A stretch of 64,000 bases of DNA from Entonaema liquescens (GCA_902805475.1 CADCSX010000002.1:992001-1056000); one strand, 5' to 3'; positions 1 through 12,074 are shown, counted from the first letter of the stretch. The notes: generated by a model not told the origin, from the letters alone. Numbers and translations are program-made.

Positions 1-771
1 GGACTCTACGAGGGACCCTAATCTTTTAACATGTCCACTAAGCCGTTCCCTGTAGGTAGATCCGTGAATCCTTGTAAGCAACTCCTCTGCTTCATCCTTA
101 TTCCTCACGACTCCCCAAAAATACCATGCATACCTAACATTTGATGTATCAACAAGCTTTAATAAACTAAAAGCTTATTTTCAATATGGAATTCCAGCTC
201 GGCGCTTCTACCAAATTTACAGAATCCCGCCGATAGTTATGCGCCGGACCAGGGTGCCGGCAACGAGCCGGCAACGCGAGACCCTGATCGGCATTGGCTC
301 CCGCGTGTTTCACGCACCTGCAGAGTCACATCGCTCCCGGGCCTAGCACGCTGCAATGGCACGGGGCGGTGGCCACTTCGTCCGGGCAATAGCCAGTAAG
401 AGCTTCCCTAATGACAATTCGTCCCAAAATGGCTTCCAGGCCGTACGATATGGATTTGAGGCCGGTAGGTTACCCAGATTCCCCGAGGTGAAGTCGCTGG
501 GTTCGGCCGACGAGCTGATTACTATGTTGTACTAAGTCGTCTATAAAGCCCGGCATATGATCTGGCATCCCCGGCCTCTCCCCGGTCCCCTATTTATTGA
601 GGCTACCTTGGCTTTTCGTGCCTTGTCAACGAGCCATGTCTGATATTCGCCCCGGCAAAGCTTAGCCGCTCTAGTGACCTTATAGATCTGTATATAGACA
701 TGACATGTCAGTCTCTCGCTATTGAGTCTATCGAGTCAATCGTCGGTCCAAGTTAGTGTCGGATTGTCAAA
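1..771. other. Intergenic, upstream of the peroxidase gene
   Basis: No convincing coding region on either strand. The last 250 bases hold TATA-like stretches (around 541 and 688-700) and lead into the start codon of the secreted peroxidase, so this is most likely its promoter and leader. The GC-richer part around 240-500 could be the end of something outside the window, but I cannot read a protein from it. Confidence 0.5.
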
Positions 772-2619
772 ATGCGCATCTCTTCTAATTTCGCTGTATT
801 CCTGGGCATAGTCCCTATGCCAGCCACGGCCATGTTCTATTACCCGAGCGTTGCTGTATCGGCACTTGAGCATATACTCGTGGACAACTGGGGTGCTTAT
901 GCTTCAAATTTCTCGTCAGCTATCACGCCTTGCGACAACTATGTCACGGAGGTGGGCCAGTCGGCCATCAACTCTCGAAGGACGACGTCCGCGCAGTGGC
1001 TACGTGTTGCGTTTCACGATTTCGCCAACGCCGACGTTGCTGCTGGGACAGGTGGACTAGATGCCAGTATTGGATTTGAGACAGCTCACGGGGAGAACTC
1101 CGGTACCGCGTTCAACGATAGTTTTACGTTCTGGCGACCCTTTGTTAACGAATTTGTTCCTAGTAAGCCAATAATGATATCCCGGTGCGGTACCCTAACC
1201 ATGAATTTACCATGCTGAGTGAGATACTCTATTAAGTGGCTGATCTGCTTGCTATTGGAACGGTCATGTCGGTACATCTGTGTGGCGGGAAATACATACC
1301 GTATAAGCCCGGTAGAGTAGACGCGACTACGGCTGATCCCAAGACCGGCGTGCCTGAGCCCGCAACAAGTGTGGAAGAGACGCTTGCACAGTTTGAGAAA
1401 ACTGGCTTCAACCAGCATGACGCCATCGCCTTGACCGCATGTGGTCACACAATAGGATCTGTAAGTTACGACCGCTGATGATTTGCTCCCTGTTATTAAA
1501 ACAGGCATGAGGGGTTGAAAATGTGGATGACCTCATCAAGCGAGATTTAGTGGTATAGTTTGATACTAACCCGGGTAATCCAGGTACATGCCGGAGGCTT
1601 CCCGGAAGTGGTCGAGCAGTCTGCCATAACTCCGAACAACACCAACGGCGCATCCAATTTCGACGATACCAGGGCAGTGTTCGACCCGGCTGTGGTTCAT
1701 GAATACATTGACAATACAGGAGCCAGGGGCGGTGCGCTTGTCACTAGTTTCAATGAGAGTAGTAGGTCGGACCTCCGACTGTACGAGAGCGACGGCAATA
1801 AGACTATGCTAGAGCTATATGCCCAAGGAGACGGGTTCCAAGACACTTGCGTCGACTTACTAAGCCGCATGCTCAACACCGTCCCGTCAGGGGTACAACT
1901 CCAACCGGCAATAGCGCCAGCATTCATCAAGCCGGTAAACGTGACTTGGGATGTCGCCAGCGATAACCAGTTAACCCTCTCCGGGAAAATCAGGGTAAGT
2001 TACAAATGAAAGATATCAAACCAGCGATGATAGACGACTAAGAAGTGGCTAGATGCTATATTCTAGAGAAATTCCGAACGACCCGGTTTCGATAACTTTC
2101 TCGAATAACCATACTGAGATACTGGTCCCAGAAGATAACTTGGGTACCTCCGCGTTTAAACTGAATGGTAGTCAAACGAACGCTACAACCCAGTACCTTC
2201 CATTCTCGGTACCTGGCGCTAGTCTATCAGGGGTGTCATCTTTTACCATTGCGGCGAAAGGCTTCGAGACTCAAGTTTTCCCTATACAGGATAAAGCGTT
2301 CATCATCCCTAACTTGACCCGTGTCGCGGATGGCACAGTATATATTACTGTTGCGGCGAGGACAGACCGAGCCGACTTCGACCCCTCGCAGGCTTCTGTC
2401 AAGATCTCGACTCCGATCGCGCAACCTCTTACACTCGCGCCTAAGATTATACGGTCCGATGTACAGCTCAAGAAAGGCGAAAGCCCGTTAAAGGATACAG
2501 ATTATTGGTCCGGGTCCGCCGCAATTGAATCACCTACCGGAGCCGTGAGTGTAACTTTACTCTCGGGTGACGATATTATTGATACCCTATTGCTTGACGG
2601 TGGAATTGCAGGATGGTAA
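772..2619 (+). CDS. Secreted class II-like haem peroxidase (AA2 type) with C-terminal extension
   Basis: Predicted exons 772-1162, 1237-1460, 1584-1994 and 2053-2619 give 530 aa in phase throughout; intron 2 has a TACTAAC branch site. The N-terminus is hydrophobic and looks like a short signal peptide. The distal haem motif RVAFHDF lies near residues 78-84 (Arg78, His82), the MADLLAIG helix at 131-138 and the proximal motif ACGHTIG with His201. These are hallmarks of plant/fungal-type haem peroxidases, which oxidise phenolic or other substrates with H2O2. After the roughly 300-residue peroxidase domain come about 200 residues rich in beta-like Ser/Thr segments and N-glycosylation sequons, a tail typical of ascomycete relatives but absent from short class II enzymes. 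A role outside the cell in lignin or phenol oxidation is inferred. I see none of the Mn-binding or exposed-Trp features that would class it as Mn or lignin peroxidase. Confidence 0.85.
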
Positions 2620-3341
2620 AGGTCTGTCTACAGCCTCCAGGCCGCAGATCGGAGCCGTAGATTAGTGCGTGTTATGTTATAATACTTGTTATACGAATGA
2701 TAGGAAATAAACCTATAATTATTTGTTGTCAATTTCCACATCTGAGTACAACAATACCTGATTTAGTAAGACCAGCCGCTAACCAATGATCGCTCCAAAT
2801 CATCTGGGTGCTGACCGTAATCTCTTAGGTACGAGGTATATATAGCGACGTGTAGTCTAGAGATAACCAGCGTTATATGGTCAGGTGGATATGGTATATC
2901 GTAGACAGCGATGTTTGTGGTGATAGGAAGCCTGTAGAAAATCGTAGTAACAAACTGCCAAGTCATCCTAGAAGAAGTCAGCTTCCTAATGTGTTCATAG
3001 GTGCGGTGAACAATACGACACAGCTAGATGAATTAGCACATCCAATTGGCCACATATCCCCTTGCTTGTGTACAGCGAGTTCCTTGCTACATTAGGATGT
3101 GCCATACTATCTCGCGCATGTCGCACTCACACGATGACGGGATATAAACATTCTCGTATGTTTCCGAAGCGAAAATCCAGATGCTGTAAGATATATTTGA
3201 TACCCGTTAGCGCTGACGAGAGGCTGGCTGTCGTAATATATAAGCTCCTAGGCGAGTTTGATACTTAAACGTGGCCTACTTCCTTGGCGTAGAGAAGACG
3301 GGATAACTTTGACGACGTGCGAGTCTTTGAGGTAGAGGACG
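2620..3341. other. Intergenic spacer
   Basis: Short overlapping reading frames on both strands, none resembling a protein family. Probably the 3' region of the peroxidase gene and the promoter of the GNAT-like gene. Confidence 0.5.
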
Positions 3342-4199
3342 ATGGGACCAGGTGCCTCGATTCAGACTAACCACGGGGTTGAGTTGCCCCCGGGGTATGA
3401 AATCCGATTAATCACGCCCGATCTTGCCAACCCAATCTTGGCGTTGAGTTTCTTTACTCACTACTTCAGTTCTCCCGTCTGGAGCGGAATATACGAAGGA
3501 CGCCAGACAAGGGAAGCGTTAAAGGCTTACCATGCCTGCAAGCCTTTCTATGAGATGCCCGAGATGGCAGCGAAGAATGGCCTCTCTTTCTGCATCTGGG
3601 ATAAGAACTTTATTTTTAAGAGATCCGAATCGGCTGCTAAAGGTGGTGCTTGTTATTGGGATGATTACAATATCGATGATCCCGATCTGGAGGTTAATGG
3701 ACGACAAAAACTGCTTGATGCGTTAGATTTTCCAATTGTTGGCTTCGGATCATCGTACGACAAGTTCACACCGGGGGACCCTAAAGGACGGGAAGCCGCA
3801 TTGAAGGCCACGCCTTTGAATGGGCCCATGGGAAAATATTATGAAGCACACGACCCACGACCGAAAGGATCATGGGAACCGACGGCGGCCGGACAGGTAA
3901 TTGAGCGGGTCGGTAGCGGAATGAGACCCGAATATGAAGGTCAAGGGTATATGAAAGCGTTATCGAAATTCATAATGCTCGAAATGAAATCCAAAGGATA
4001 TCGGGCAATACAAATTAACTGCGGAGCGCCACAGATGCATCGAATTTGGTCTAATCCGCCGAAACCGTTTAGGAGTTCTACTCTGGTAACATTTCCTACT
4101 TGGATTTTCGAGATTGAAGAAGATGGCAAGAAGATTAGGCCGTATGAGAAGTCAAAGTTATCCAATTTGTATCTCGTGTGGACGGAGCTGTTGGATTAG
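3342..4199 (+). CDS. GNAT-like acetyltransferase-fold protein, uncharacterised
   Basis: A single uninterrupted frame of 285 aa. Around residues 185-225 it reads VIERVGSGMRPEYEGQGYMK and then a conserved-looking helix. An Arg, two residues, then Gly-x-Gly followed by a helix is the usual acetyl-CoA pyrophosphate loop of GNAT enzymes. The first 170 residues are not typical GNAT sequence and contain many aromatic and charged residues. The ATG at 3342 is the first in frame and is followed by no introns. The substrate cannot be inferred. It could be a fungus-specific family that merely has the GNAT fold; I recognise the loop but not a named family. It lies 720 bases after the peroxidase with no shared regulation visible. 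Confidence 0.6.
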   Translation: MGPGASIQTNHGVELPPGYEIRLITPDLANPILALSFFTHYFSSPVWSGIYEGRQTREALKAYHACKPFYEMPEMAAKNGLSFCIWDKNFIFKRSESAAKGGACYWDDYNIDDPDLEVNGRQKLLDALDFPIVGFGSSYDKFTPGDPKGREAALKATPLNGPMGKYYEAHDPRPKGSWEPTAAGQVIERVGSGMRPEYEGQGYMKALSKFIMLEMKSKGYRAIQINCGAPQMHRIWSNPPKPFRSSTLVTFPTWIFEIEEDGKKIRPYEKSKLSNLYLVWTELLD

Positions 4200-5914
4200 A
4201 GTGAGCCATGGTGTTTAGGTATATAAACTGTCTAAGCTTAGGTCTTTGACATTCGAGGTTTGATATGATGGGTTGATATTTGGGCCGTGTTAGTCGTAAG
4301 GCAGCAAGCCAAACTTAATACCATAGAATAAAGATTGTCATTCAATTTCAGAATATTAATACCATTCACCTGGAACGTCCGAGTTCACTTATGGGATGTG
4401 AGTCGTGCGTCTAGAGTTGTCTTCATGCTGAGTACTGAGCTTAGGACCTGGGCTAATAGATGTTTGTGGTAAGATGAAGAGTCATCAAATAGGGTTTGCA
4501 TAGCTTTAAATGTTGTCATTGCCACATGGCATGCCACTGGTCATTTTCTATTGTCGTCTTAATTTTTCAACAGAGGAAATAAGGTACTGAGTACCTAACA
4601 TATTTACCTAACATATTTGTCTACCACTTGTTGCGTCAGGTTGGTAAGACGATGGATGCTAAGTGAATGAAAAAATAAAACAAGATCTAGATCCAGATCT
4701 TAGATCATGTAATAGTATGTATTTACAAAGGCTATGTATCTATCGGTATTATTACGCCACAGCTAGGATACTAACTAGGTGAAGTTACCCCCTAAGTTGA
4801 ACAACTGCCTAGCTATCATTTGATAGATATCTTCTAAAGGTAACCTCATATTTAGCTTAGATTTTTGTCTATTGCGAGATAGGTAATTGCACATATATCT
4901 AGGTAAGGCATAACTCAGGATGTTGAATTGCGTTTACCTTGATGGTCAGGTCTCGTCTGACCTCAAATCTTTAGGTATTATCAAATAAAGTACAAGGAGG
5001 GTAAGTATGTATTTATACATAATTAGTATAGTCGCACAGGCTGTTTTAAGTTCACCGGGTGCTCACCAACTATTTAGGAAACAGCCCAATAACTGTTGCT
5101 AAAAGTCTACGCTGTGATGGTCCTAAAATAGAAGTTGGGGGAATACAAAAGGCAGCGGCTAACCGATGAGCTGCAGGGGTTTACTTAGGTCTAGCCCGTC
5201 GATCATGGGGCTGAAAGTGGAAAAAGAATCTGAATGAGCCCCAATGGTACTAACTATTTAAAGCTAAAGTGTGGCTTGAGCACGTCCGTTACATGGCAAA
5301 AATTTCCTTGTCAGCAGCCATGACTCGCTTTTATTTTTTTATTTTTTTCGTCTTTCACCTCGTCCCTTTCTTTCTTCTCCAGCCCACTCAAGCTCCGTTC
5401 CGTCACGGTCACGTCCACCCACTGCCTCTCGTCAATCTCCTCCCTCTGGGTGACCTGTCAAGTTCCCTTCTATTCTTCTTGCCGTTTTTATCACTTCTTC
5501 GCCCCCGCGTGCCTACCCCAAGGTGTCAAGTCCTGGTTCTGGTTCTTCGACAAGTTAAACTGCATCTCCAACCGAAGGCCAAAAGCTTTATCGCGGCGCA
5601 GCAACATCTTTCTCTGTCGGCTCCCATTGCGACTTTCTTACGAGCTCCCATATTACTCTACAGACAGGTCATTTTACTGATACGAATCCACCGAGATATC
5701 GACTTGTTTAATATCTTTAACTGGTATCAGAGAAAGCTGTCAGCATTGAGCTTATTATTAGGTCAACTGAGAAAAGTTTTTGATAAATCTACTCGGTTCG
5801 CTCCTACGCCTGCTCGCCGTCTTAAGCCTTGGGCAAGAGAATCTTCATACAAACGACAAGAACAATACTTCAACAACCCTGCGATCTATCTCTTTTCTGT
5901 GACTTTGACTAGTC
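4200..5914. other. Intergenic region and pyrimidine-rich leader of eIF2A
   Basis: From 4200 to about 5250 the sequence is AT-rich and non-coding. From about 5320 to 5520 it is strongly pyrimidine-rich on the plus strand (T-runs followed by CT tracts), a common arrangement just upstream of transcription starts of highly expressed fungal genes. An open frame at 5269-5976 has low-complexity composition and overlaps the eIF2A start, so I read it as leader rather than gene. Confidence 0.6.
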
Positions 5915-8065
5915 ATGGCGAGTCCATTGCAGTTTGCTTACCGAACTCAGAAGGCTATCGGCGTCACCGACGCTGACCCTGTCTACGAGCCTCTACCTGG
6001 ATTCGTTAAACCCGAAGGGAATTTGCGGTGCTGTGTATACTCGCCCTGTGGCCGATATCTTGCCTGGGCATCCAGCGAACGTGTCTGCATTGTCGATGCA
6101 TCTGTTGGCCATGTTTTAACTAACATAGCTATCCCGAACGTCTTCGAAGTCGCCTTTTCTCCGCGCGGTTCTTTTGTCAGTACCTGGGAGCGCCCTGCAA
6201 AGGACGAGGCTGGTGATGCGACCAAAAATTTTAAGATCTGGCGAACCATTGAAGACCTCCCCGATGATGCCGAGAAACAACCCATAGGACGGTTTGTGCA
6301 AAAATCTCAGACGGGCTGGAACCTCCAATATACCTTCGATGAAAAGTTCTGCGCCCGTCTTGTCACCAACGAAGTGCAGTTTTACGAAAGCGATGATCTG
6401 AGCAAAGTCTGGGACAAGCTTCGAGTCGAAGGCGTGACCGATTTTGCTATCGCCCCTGGCCAGAGCCACAATGTTGCAGTTTTCATCCCTGAGCGAAAGG
6501 TTTGTTTATTTAATTTAATTTTCTGTTTTAGTTGAAGCTTACACCATATACAGGGCCAACCCGCAGCTGTCAAGGTTTATAACGTCCCTCAGTTTACGAA
6601 CCCCATCTCGCAGAAGACTTTCTTCAAGGGCGACAAGGTTCAGCTTAAGTGGAACAGCTTGGGAACAAGCCTGATTGTGCTGGCACAAACGGATGTCGAT
6701 AAATCAAACAAGAGTTATTATGGAGAGACAAATCTCTATCTACTTTCTGCCAACGGCTCCCTGGACGCTCGTATTACCTTGGATAAGGATGGGCCGATCC
6801 ACGATGTGTCGTGGTCTCCGAATGGTAAGGAATTTGGTGTAATCTACGGCTACATGCCTGCGAAGACTACACTCTTTAACCATAGGGGGATTGCCACTCA
6901 CTCATTCGCTATTGCGCCCCGGAATACGATCATCTTCTCGCCGACCGGTCGATTCGCCCTGGTTGCTGGGTTCGGCAATCTTGCTGGCCAAATTGACGTA
7001 TACGATCTCGAGAAGGATTATCGTAAGGTTTGCACCATTGAGAGTGGTAACCCTAGTGTGTGCCAATGGAGCCCCGACAGCCGATATATTATGACCGCCA
7101 CAACATCTCCACGCCTCCGCGTCGATAATGGTGTTAAGATCTGGCACGTCGGAGGGGGCATCATGTACCACGAAGACATGGTGGAGCTTTATAACGTAAC
7201 TTGGAGACCGGTTCTACCGGAGAACCTCCCTCGTGGTGACCCGCTACACCCAGTTCCCACCCCTCATTCTTCGGCTATTGCATACCTAGGAACAGTGAAA
7301 ACTCCGTCGAAGCCTGTTGGTGCTTATCGTCCCCCCGGTGCTCGAGGAATGTCAACACCGCTCCACTTTAGGCGTGAGGACGAAGGAGGCGCGGCTCATG
7401 TCATGAGCAACGGTACCCAGAATATTGGTCCGAGTGGATTTGGGCGGTCCCGCCGCCAGGTTCCGGGTGCAGAATTCCTCGAAGCTGGTTCACGTACCGT
7501 TCCTGGTGCGGCACCGGCTGAGGTGCCTGGTGCTAACGGCGACGAAAATTTGTCGAAAGCTGCACTAAAGAACAAGAAGAAGCGCAATAACAAGAAGGCC
7601 AAAGATCCTGAGAACAAGGACGGAGAGAGGAGAGAGAATGGCGGTTTGGCACCCCCACCTAGAGACTACGGCCCCGGTTCCGGAAATGAGGGACGTAGTC
7701 CTGAGCGTCGTGGCCAACAGTTTAACCAACGAAGACATGATCGGAGTCGCTCGCGGCATAACTTCCAGGGTGGTAACAACCAGGGACGCAACCGCAGCAA
7801 CACGCAACAGAACGGACAGGCACCGCCCACCACAACGCAGATCCAGACATCTCAGCCACCTGCTTCCGACGCCTTGCTTTCGCCTGGTAGTCAGAATCCT
7901 GCATCCAAGAAACTGCGCAGCTTGCAGAAAAAGATTCGCGCAATCGAGGACCTAGAAATGCGACATGCCGGCGGCGAGAAGCTAGAGGATACTCAGATGA
8001 AGAAGATCGCTACAAAGGCTTCGGTTGTTAAGGAATTGGAAGCCTTGGAGAAAGAAGCTCGTTAA
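5915..8065 (+). CDS. eIF2A: Eukaryotic translation initiation factor 2A (WD-repeat)
   Basis: Exons 5915-6499 and 6554-8065, joined in phase 0 over a 54-nt intron, give 698 aa, close to the usual fungal length. The N-terminal ~450 residues form the WD/beta-propeller of eIF2A, with repeated blocks such as YSPCGRYLAW, SWSPNGKEFGVIYG and FSPTGRFALVAGFGNL, the last diagnostic for eIF2A and related eIF3b propellers. The C-terminal 250 residues are disordered and rich in Lys, Asn, Gln and Arg. They end in a coiled coil (SKKLRSLQKKIRAIEDLEMR) that in eIF2A binds mRNA or ribosome partners. It acts in the cytosol in non-canonical initiator-tRNA delivery to 40S subunits. This is the clearest housekeeping gene in the window, and the pyrimidine-rich leader fits strong constitutive expression. 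Confidence 0.95.
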
Positions 8066-8722
8066 TCGTGAGTTTGTCGTATGATAGGAGTTCCACTGAG
8101 AGGCTTCGATATCTCAGGCCTGGTTCTGGTTAGTCCCGGTAAGGGGGACGCCTAGGGATGGGGAACCTGGGGTACCTTTGGACTAGGTGATCTGGTATCA
8201 TATCTGGCTTATCACTGGCGTTAAGGGGGGAGAAAAAGACTAGCAAGGCCCGTTTCTCGCTCGGCTCTCAGAGAGGAGCATGCGAATGCGAATTGCCTTT
8301 GCGAAGCGTTGTGATAATTAATTTAACATGGCCCTGAAAAGGACACGATGAAGTTAGCATGTTTTCCACCAGCATATTTTTGATTGAGCCGTGAAATGCA
8401 AATTCTTGATTTGACATCTATATAGCATAGATGTGTATCTTTCAAACCCATTCGTGATGATATTTACAATAAAGCTACCTGTCCAGGAGCATACGATCCC
8501 CAAACGAATCGTCCTGGGTGTGGGCTGAATATATTCGTAGTTGCCTTAGGTACCTGACGTGCGTATCGTTCCCGTCAAACCATAAGAGGAAGCCTCGTAG
8601 TTAAAACATGTTCAAATATTTATACGACCCGGCGACATATTGACAACTCCACTAGCGATCTCGCATTCCATCCATTTCCACTCCACTCATATATCAGCAT
8701 CCTTACGAACACAACGGAAAGC
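8066..8722. other. Convergent intergenic spacer
   Basis: Lies between the 3' ends of eIF2A (plus) and the C2H2/Zn2Cys6 regulator (minus). Nothing coding is visible; it should contain both 3' untranslated regions. Confidence 0.5.
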
Positions 8723-11361
8723 TCACTTCGTCTCGCCGCTCAATTCCGCCAGGAAAACCACAAACTCCATCTCCGCAGCCTCGTCCTGCGCGAACGCGCC
8801 GTGGAACCAGGCCGCGAGCTTCGAGAGCTGGCACTTGCACACCCGCACGCTCTCGCTGCCGCAGATGCCGCCCCAGTACGGCGCCGGCGTCCCGTGCTCC
8901 TTCCACCGTTGGAATATCGCGCTCTGCTCGTCTACGTCGAAGAGGTTGATTACCTCGTCGCTCGCAGTAGCGGGTGAAGAGGAAGTGGAAGTGGAAGTGG
9001 AGCCGGGGGTGGGGATGGGAGTGTCGGCGTCGCTGCGGCAGTTCGCGCACCGCCCCTGCAGACGCGCGTAGGAGCATGCCAATATGGCGCTCATGAGGAC
9101 GCCGGGGATGAGCAGGGGGTTGAGGCGCAGACGGGCGCAGAGGAGAGGGCCGGACCGGGACTCGCGGTGGGAGCGGGCGCACTCGATGGCGAAGATGCGG
9201 CAGATCTGCGCGGCGTTCCAGAGCGCGGAGCGCGGACACTTGGTCGAGATCCAGGTGAGTAGATGGGCCTGGGGCTTGCGGGTGGGGATGGCGGCGCCGG
9301 GACGCGACTTGTAGTAGTGGCCTTTGATGCGCAGGACGTTCATGGGCGCGAACATTTTCAGCGTCGCCATGTACATGATGGTGAATGTGAGGGGCGCTAG
9401 CAGGTGCTCGGTTCCGTGTAATTCCCCGGAGAAGTACTGCTCCAGGAGCGGGTAGTCTCGTTTGTGCTTGTCCCGCCAGAGAGTGAGTTGGGGATGCGCC
9501 ATGTCGACAAACACGCCGGGGTTGATCTCTTCCGCGAGCTCGTCGGACATGGAACTATGCGCTTCTCGCGCGAACTCCCAGATAGTCGTCTGCGCTGCGC
9601 AGGTGCTCAGGTGGTAATCGATATCGGTGAGGCAATACGGCAACTTTTCCCGGTAGGGATTGAGGGCGTCGCGCATGAAGAATGAGAAGAGCGCCTTCTC
9701 GCGACCTGCTGGTTCGTTCCATTGGAGCTCGCGTCGCTCTGATTCGTTGGCAGCAGCCCATAGTTGAGAGGACTTGGGCAGAGGAATCCATAACTCTTGG
9801 TAGCGCACTGATGGCGGATGGTCTAGGAGCATACTGAGATATGCGTCGACGCGAAGAACAGAAAATGCAAGTCTTAAGTACACACCTCTCCGTTAGCGTA
9901 TGACATGTTTTTTTTGGAATAGAATAGAAACTACCTACCTATTCAGTTGCTCTTGTATCCGCCAAGCTACGAATGGACAGCCGCGGTCTAGGCCACTCAT
10001 TTCGTGACATGAGTATTGGCCATTGAAAACACCAAGATACCGACAGGTTGAGACTAATAGACCTATGAGGTTGAGGGCTTTTGGTACCATACCATCCGTG
10101 GTCTGTTAGGCATATATTAATATATGGTAACAGCATTACTGGATGTGTACGTCTATACATACCAACGTGCATGTTGCATAAACTAAATAGAACAGAACGG
10201 CCTGTAACAAGTGTAGCGGCGGATGGTCAACCTAGGCGATGGTATTAGTCATTGAAAAACAAGATCCAGAGTAGGGTCAGTTTTCATACCATTCGAATCC
10301 GAGCTACTTCGTCAAAGACAATAGGGGCAAATTTTTGGTGATCCGGCCCTTTCTCAAGCCAGCTGGCTAATATGATCATGGATGCTAATAGAATTGGGGG
10401 AGCCTTCTCCAGCTCGAACGTCGGGGCGTGTAGGATAGCCCAGTACGGATGGATTTCCCTAAAAAAAATTTCAATAAGTCTCTTGGTATTAGGTGAGTTC
10501 GTATCTAGACAATTCTGCAAATCCGAAACTACGGCTGATGCGGGTGGTTCTAAAATTGTTTGAGGTTGTGTTGTTGAAGGCGGCGTCTGTTGAAGGGGAG
10601 TACGAGGAATATCCGTTGTAAGATGCAGTGGATCATATCTAGCAGTGCAAGGATTCAATGGGGGAGGGACTAAGTCAGCTTGTTCTAGGGAATCATGCCC
10701 TTCATGAGTAAAATTCAAATCGTTAGAAACTTCTGGATATGAGGGCGTAGCCGGGAATGGCCCCGAAGCCCAACCTTCTGGAGTTGGTGGAAGCCATGAT
10801 GATGCCTCACCGGGGCCGCTTGTTGACATCACGGCCGCTGGCTCAGTACTAGACCCATGGTGGTTATCTGAACCAGTCCATTGACATTCCGTCCAGCTCG
10901 AGACACATGCTCCACAGGGAGTATTCCCATCGCATTGAGTGTTCCGTTCACCGCACGGAAGACATATTCTATAAAACGTGTAAGTGATGGTCTTAAGTTA
11001 CCTAGTTACCCGAGGCATTACTCACCTTCTTGTGTCTGATGGCTGAGAAGTGCCTGTGTTATGTTGCTTTACATGTCTCTTAAAAACATCACTGGCGGCT
11101 ATATTAGCCCCTTACTTAGGTAACCATAGAGCGATATACTGTGTTAAGGCGGGGAGAGCCAATAGACTGAGAATGACGTACATACCTTCGTGCATAACGC
11201 CGTCCACATACGGGGCATTTATACTGATGCTCAGGATTGTGGCCCAGTTTATGTCGATTGAGATGCTCCTTTCTAGTGAATCGTTTGTCACATCCAGGAA
11301 ACGAACATTCCCAACTCTTTGGTAACGAGGACATATCGAGACATTCCGGCCGTGCTCCCAC
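8723..11361 (-). CDS. Transcription factor with two C2H2 fingers, a Zn2Cys6 cluster and a fungal regulatory domain
   Basis: Six exons on the minus strand (11361-11186, 11091-11026, 10968-10290, 10231-10163, 10102-9939, 9872-8723) give 767 aa with all phases consistent. Residues ~19-75 hold two C2H2 fingers; the second, CPVCGRRYARSDVFKRHVKQH, is split by intron 1. Residues 83-109 hold a Zn2Cys6 cluster, CLPCGERNTQCDGNTPCGAC and on, with spacing C-x2-C-x6-C-x5-C-x2-C-x6-C. After a Pro-rich linker, residues ~165-640 match the fungal-specific regulatory domain (blocks such as FFREIHPYWAILHAPTF, LLQAVLFYLVYATCT and TCRYLGVF). It is a nuclear DNA-binding activator or repressor; the target is unknown. 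Combined C2H2 plus Zn2Cys6 factors are known in ascomycetes but uncommon. The C-terminal part (encoded around 8730-9300) is unusually GC-rich compared with the rest. Confidence 0.88.
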
Positions 11362-11532
11362 CCCCTGTCCTCACACAGGCCAACAAAACAAGACTGGATT
11401 GATACGCGTCTAACTAGTTGGTTAGTAACTCAAAACTTAGGATATCCGGTTTTCCCGTAGTGTTCTCCTTGGCAGGGATATTCTTGCAAAGTCGTTAGTC
11501 GTTTGTATGTAAATGTCTAAATTGTAATAAGC

Positions 11533-11556
11533 ATGTGGAATGTGGAATGTGGAATG
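11533..11556. repeat. Tandem repeat, ATGTGGA x3
   Basis: Three exact head-to-tail copies of ATGTGGA followed by ATGG. The motif resembles the repeat at 11638 (ATGTGGGATG), so both may have grown from a common seed. Confidence 0.8.
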
Positions 11557-11580
11557 GCATATTTGTTGGCGACAGAGGAG

Positions 11581-11610
11581 ATATCGGAATTGGATACAGT
11601 ATTCCGATAT
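11581..11610. repeat. Perfect inverted repeat, 10-bp arms, 10-bp spacer
   Basis: ATATCGGAAT and its exact reverse complement ATTCCGATAT are separated by ten bases. CGG triplets in inverted orientation are typical half-sites for Zn2Cys6 regulators, so this could be an operator; a hairpin or chance is also possible. Confidence 0.75.
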
Positions 11611-11637
11611 CACCGAGATGGACATATTAGTCATGTC

Positions 11638-11682
11638 ATGTGGGATGAGAGATGTGGGATGAGAGATGTGGGATGTGGGATG
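11638..11682. repeat. Tandem repeat, 14-bp unit
   Basis: Two exact copies of ATGTGGGATGAGAG are followed by ATGTGGGATGTGGGATG, a further partial copy with an internal duplication. Confidence 0.75.
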
Positions 11683-11944
11683 AAGCTTCACCATGTGGGG
11701 GTGGGGGCGGTTTTCCAAAGGAAGAACCCGTATGTAGATAGTAAGAGAGCACTAGGCAAGCTCTGACCAATGTGGGATATTGCTTCGATAGATTTCTGCT
11801 ATGGTGATATGCCCCTGATTCGTGTCAAGAACGTAATTTTCCAACATCATATGTCTCTATGGCGCTAGTAGGATAGGTAGGTAATCATCTTAGAATGATG
11901 ATTAATGAAAGACGTGCCTTTACAAGATGGCGAAGAGATGGGAA

Positions 11945-11950
11945 TATAAA
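11945..11950 (+). promoter_or_regulatory. TATA box candidate for the NmrA-like gene
   Basis: TATAAA 125 bases before the start codon at 12075, in an otherwise non-coding leader. Spacing is normal for a fungal core promoter. Assigned by sequence only. Confidence 0.4.
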
Positions 11951-12074
11951 GCTGTTGTCTCATCCAAGAAAAAAGAAGAAATCAAGACATCAACTTCCCA
12001 ACAGCTACTATTACCACTGAGACCTTCATAAACGAGATTCAACTGTTAAACTCTAACCCGTTCCATCAATCAAT

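Larger units (their letters stand above)
11362..12074. promoter_or_regulatory. Divergent promoter region with short tandem repeats
   Basis: Separates the minus-strand regulator from the plus-strand NmrA-like gene. It holds a 7-bp tandem repeat (11533-11556), a perfect 10-bp inverted repeat with a 10-bp spacer (11581-11610), and a 14-bp tandem repeat (11638-11682). No coding region was accepted here. Confidence 0.55.

Noticed and set aside
5269..5976. Open frame of 235 codons upstream of eIF2A
   Set aside because: Low-complexity Leu/Phe/Pro translation of the pyrimidine-rich leader, overlapping the eIF2A start in another frame.
8640..9239. Long frames opposite or overlapping the C2H2/Zn2Cys6 gene
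   Set aside because: Arise from the GC-rich C-terminal coding part; Arg/Pro-rich shadows without family features.
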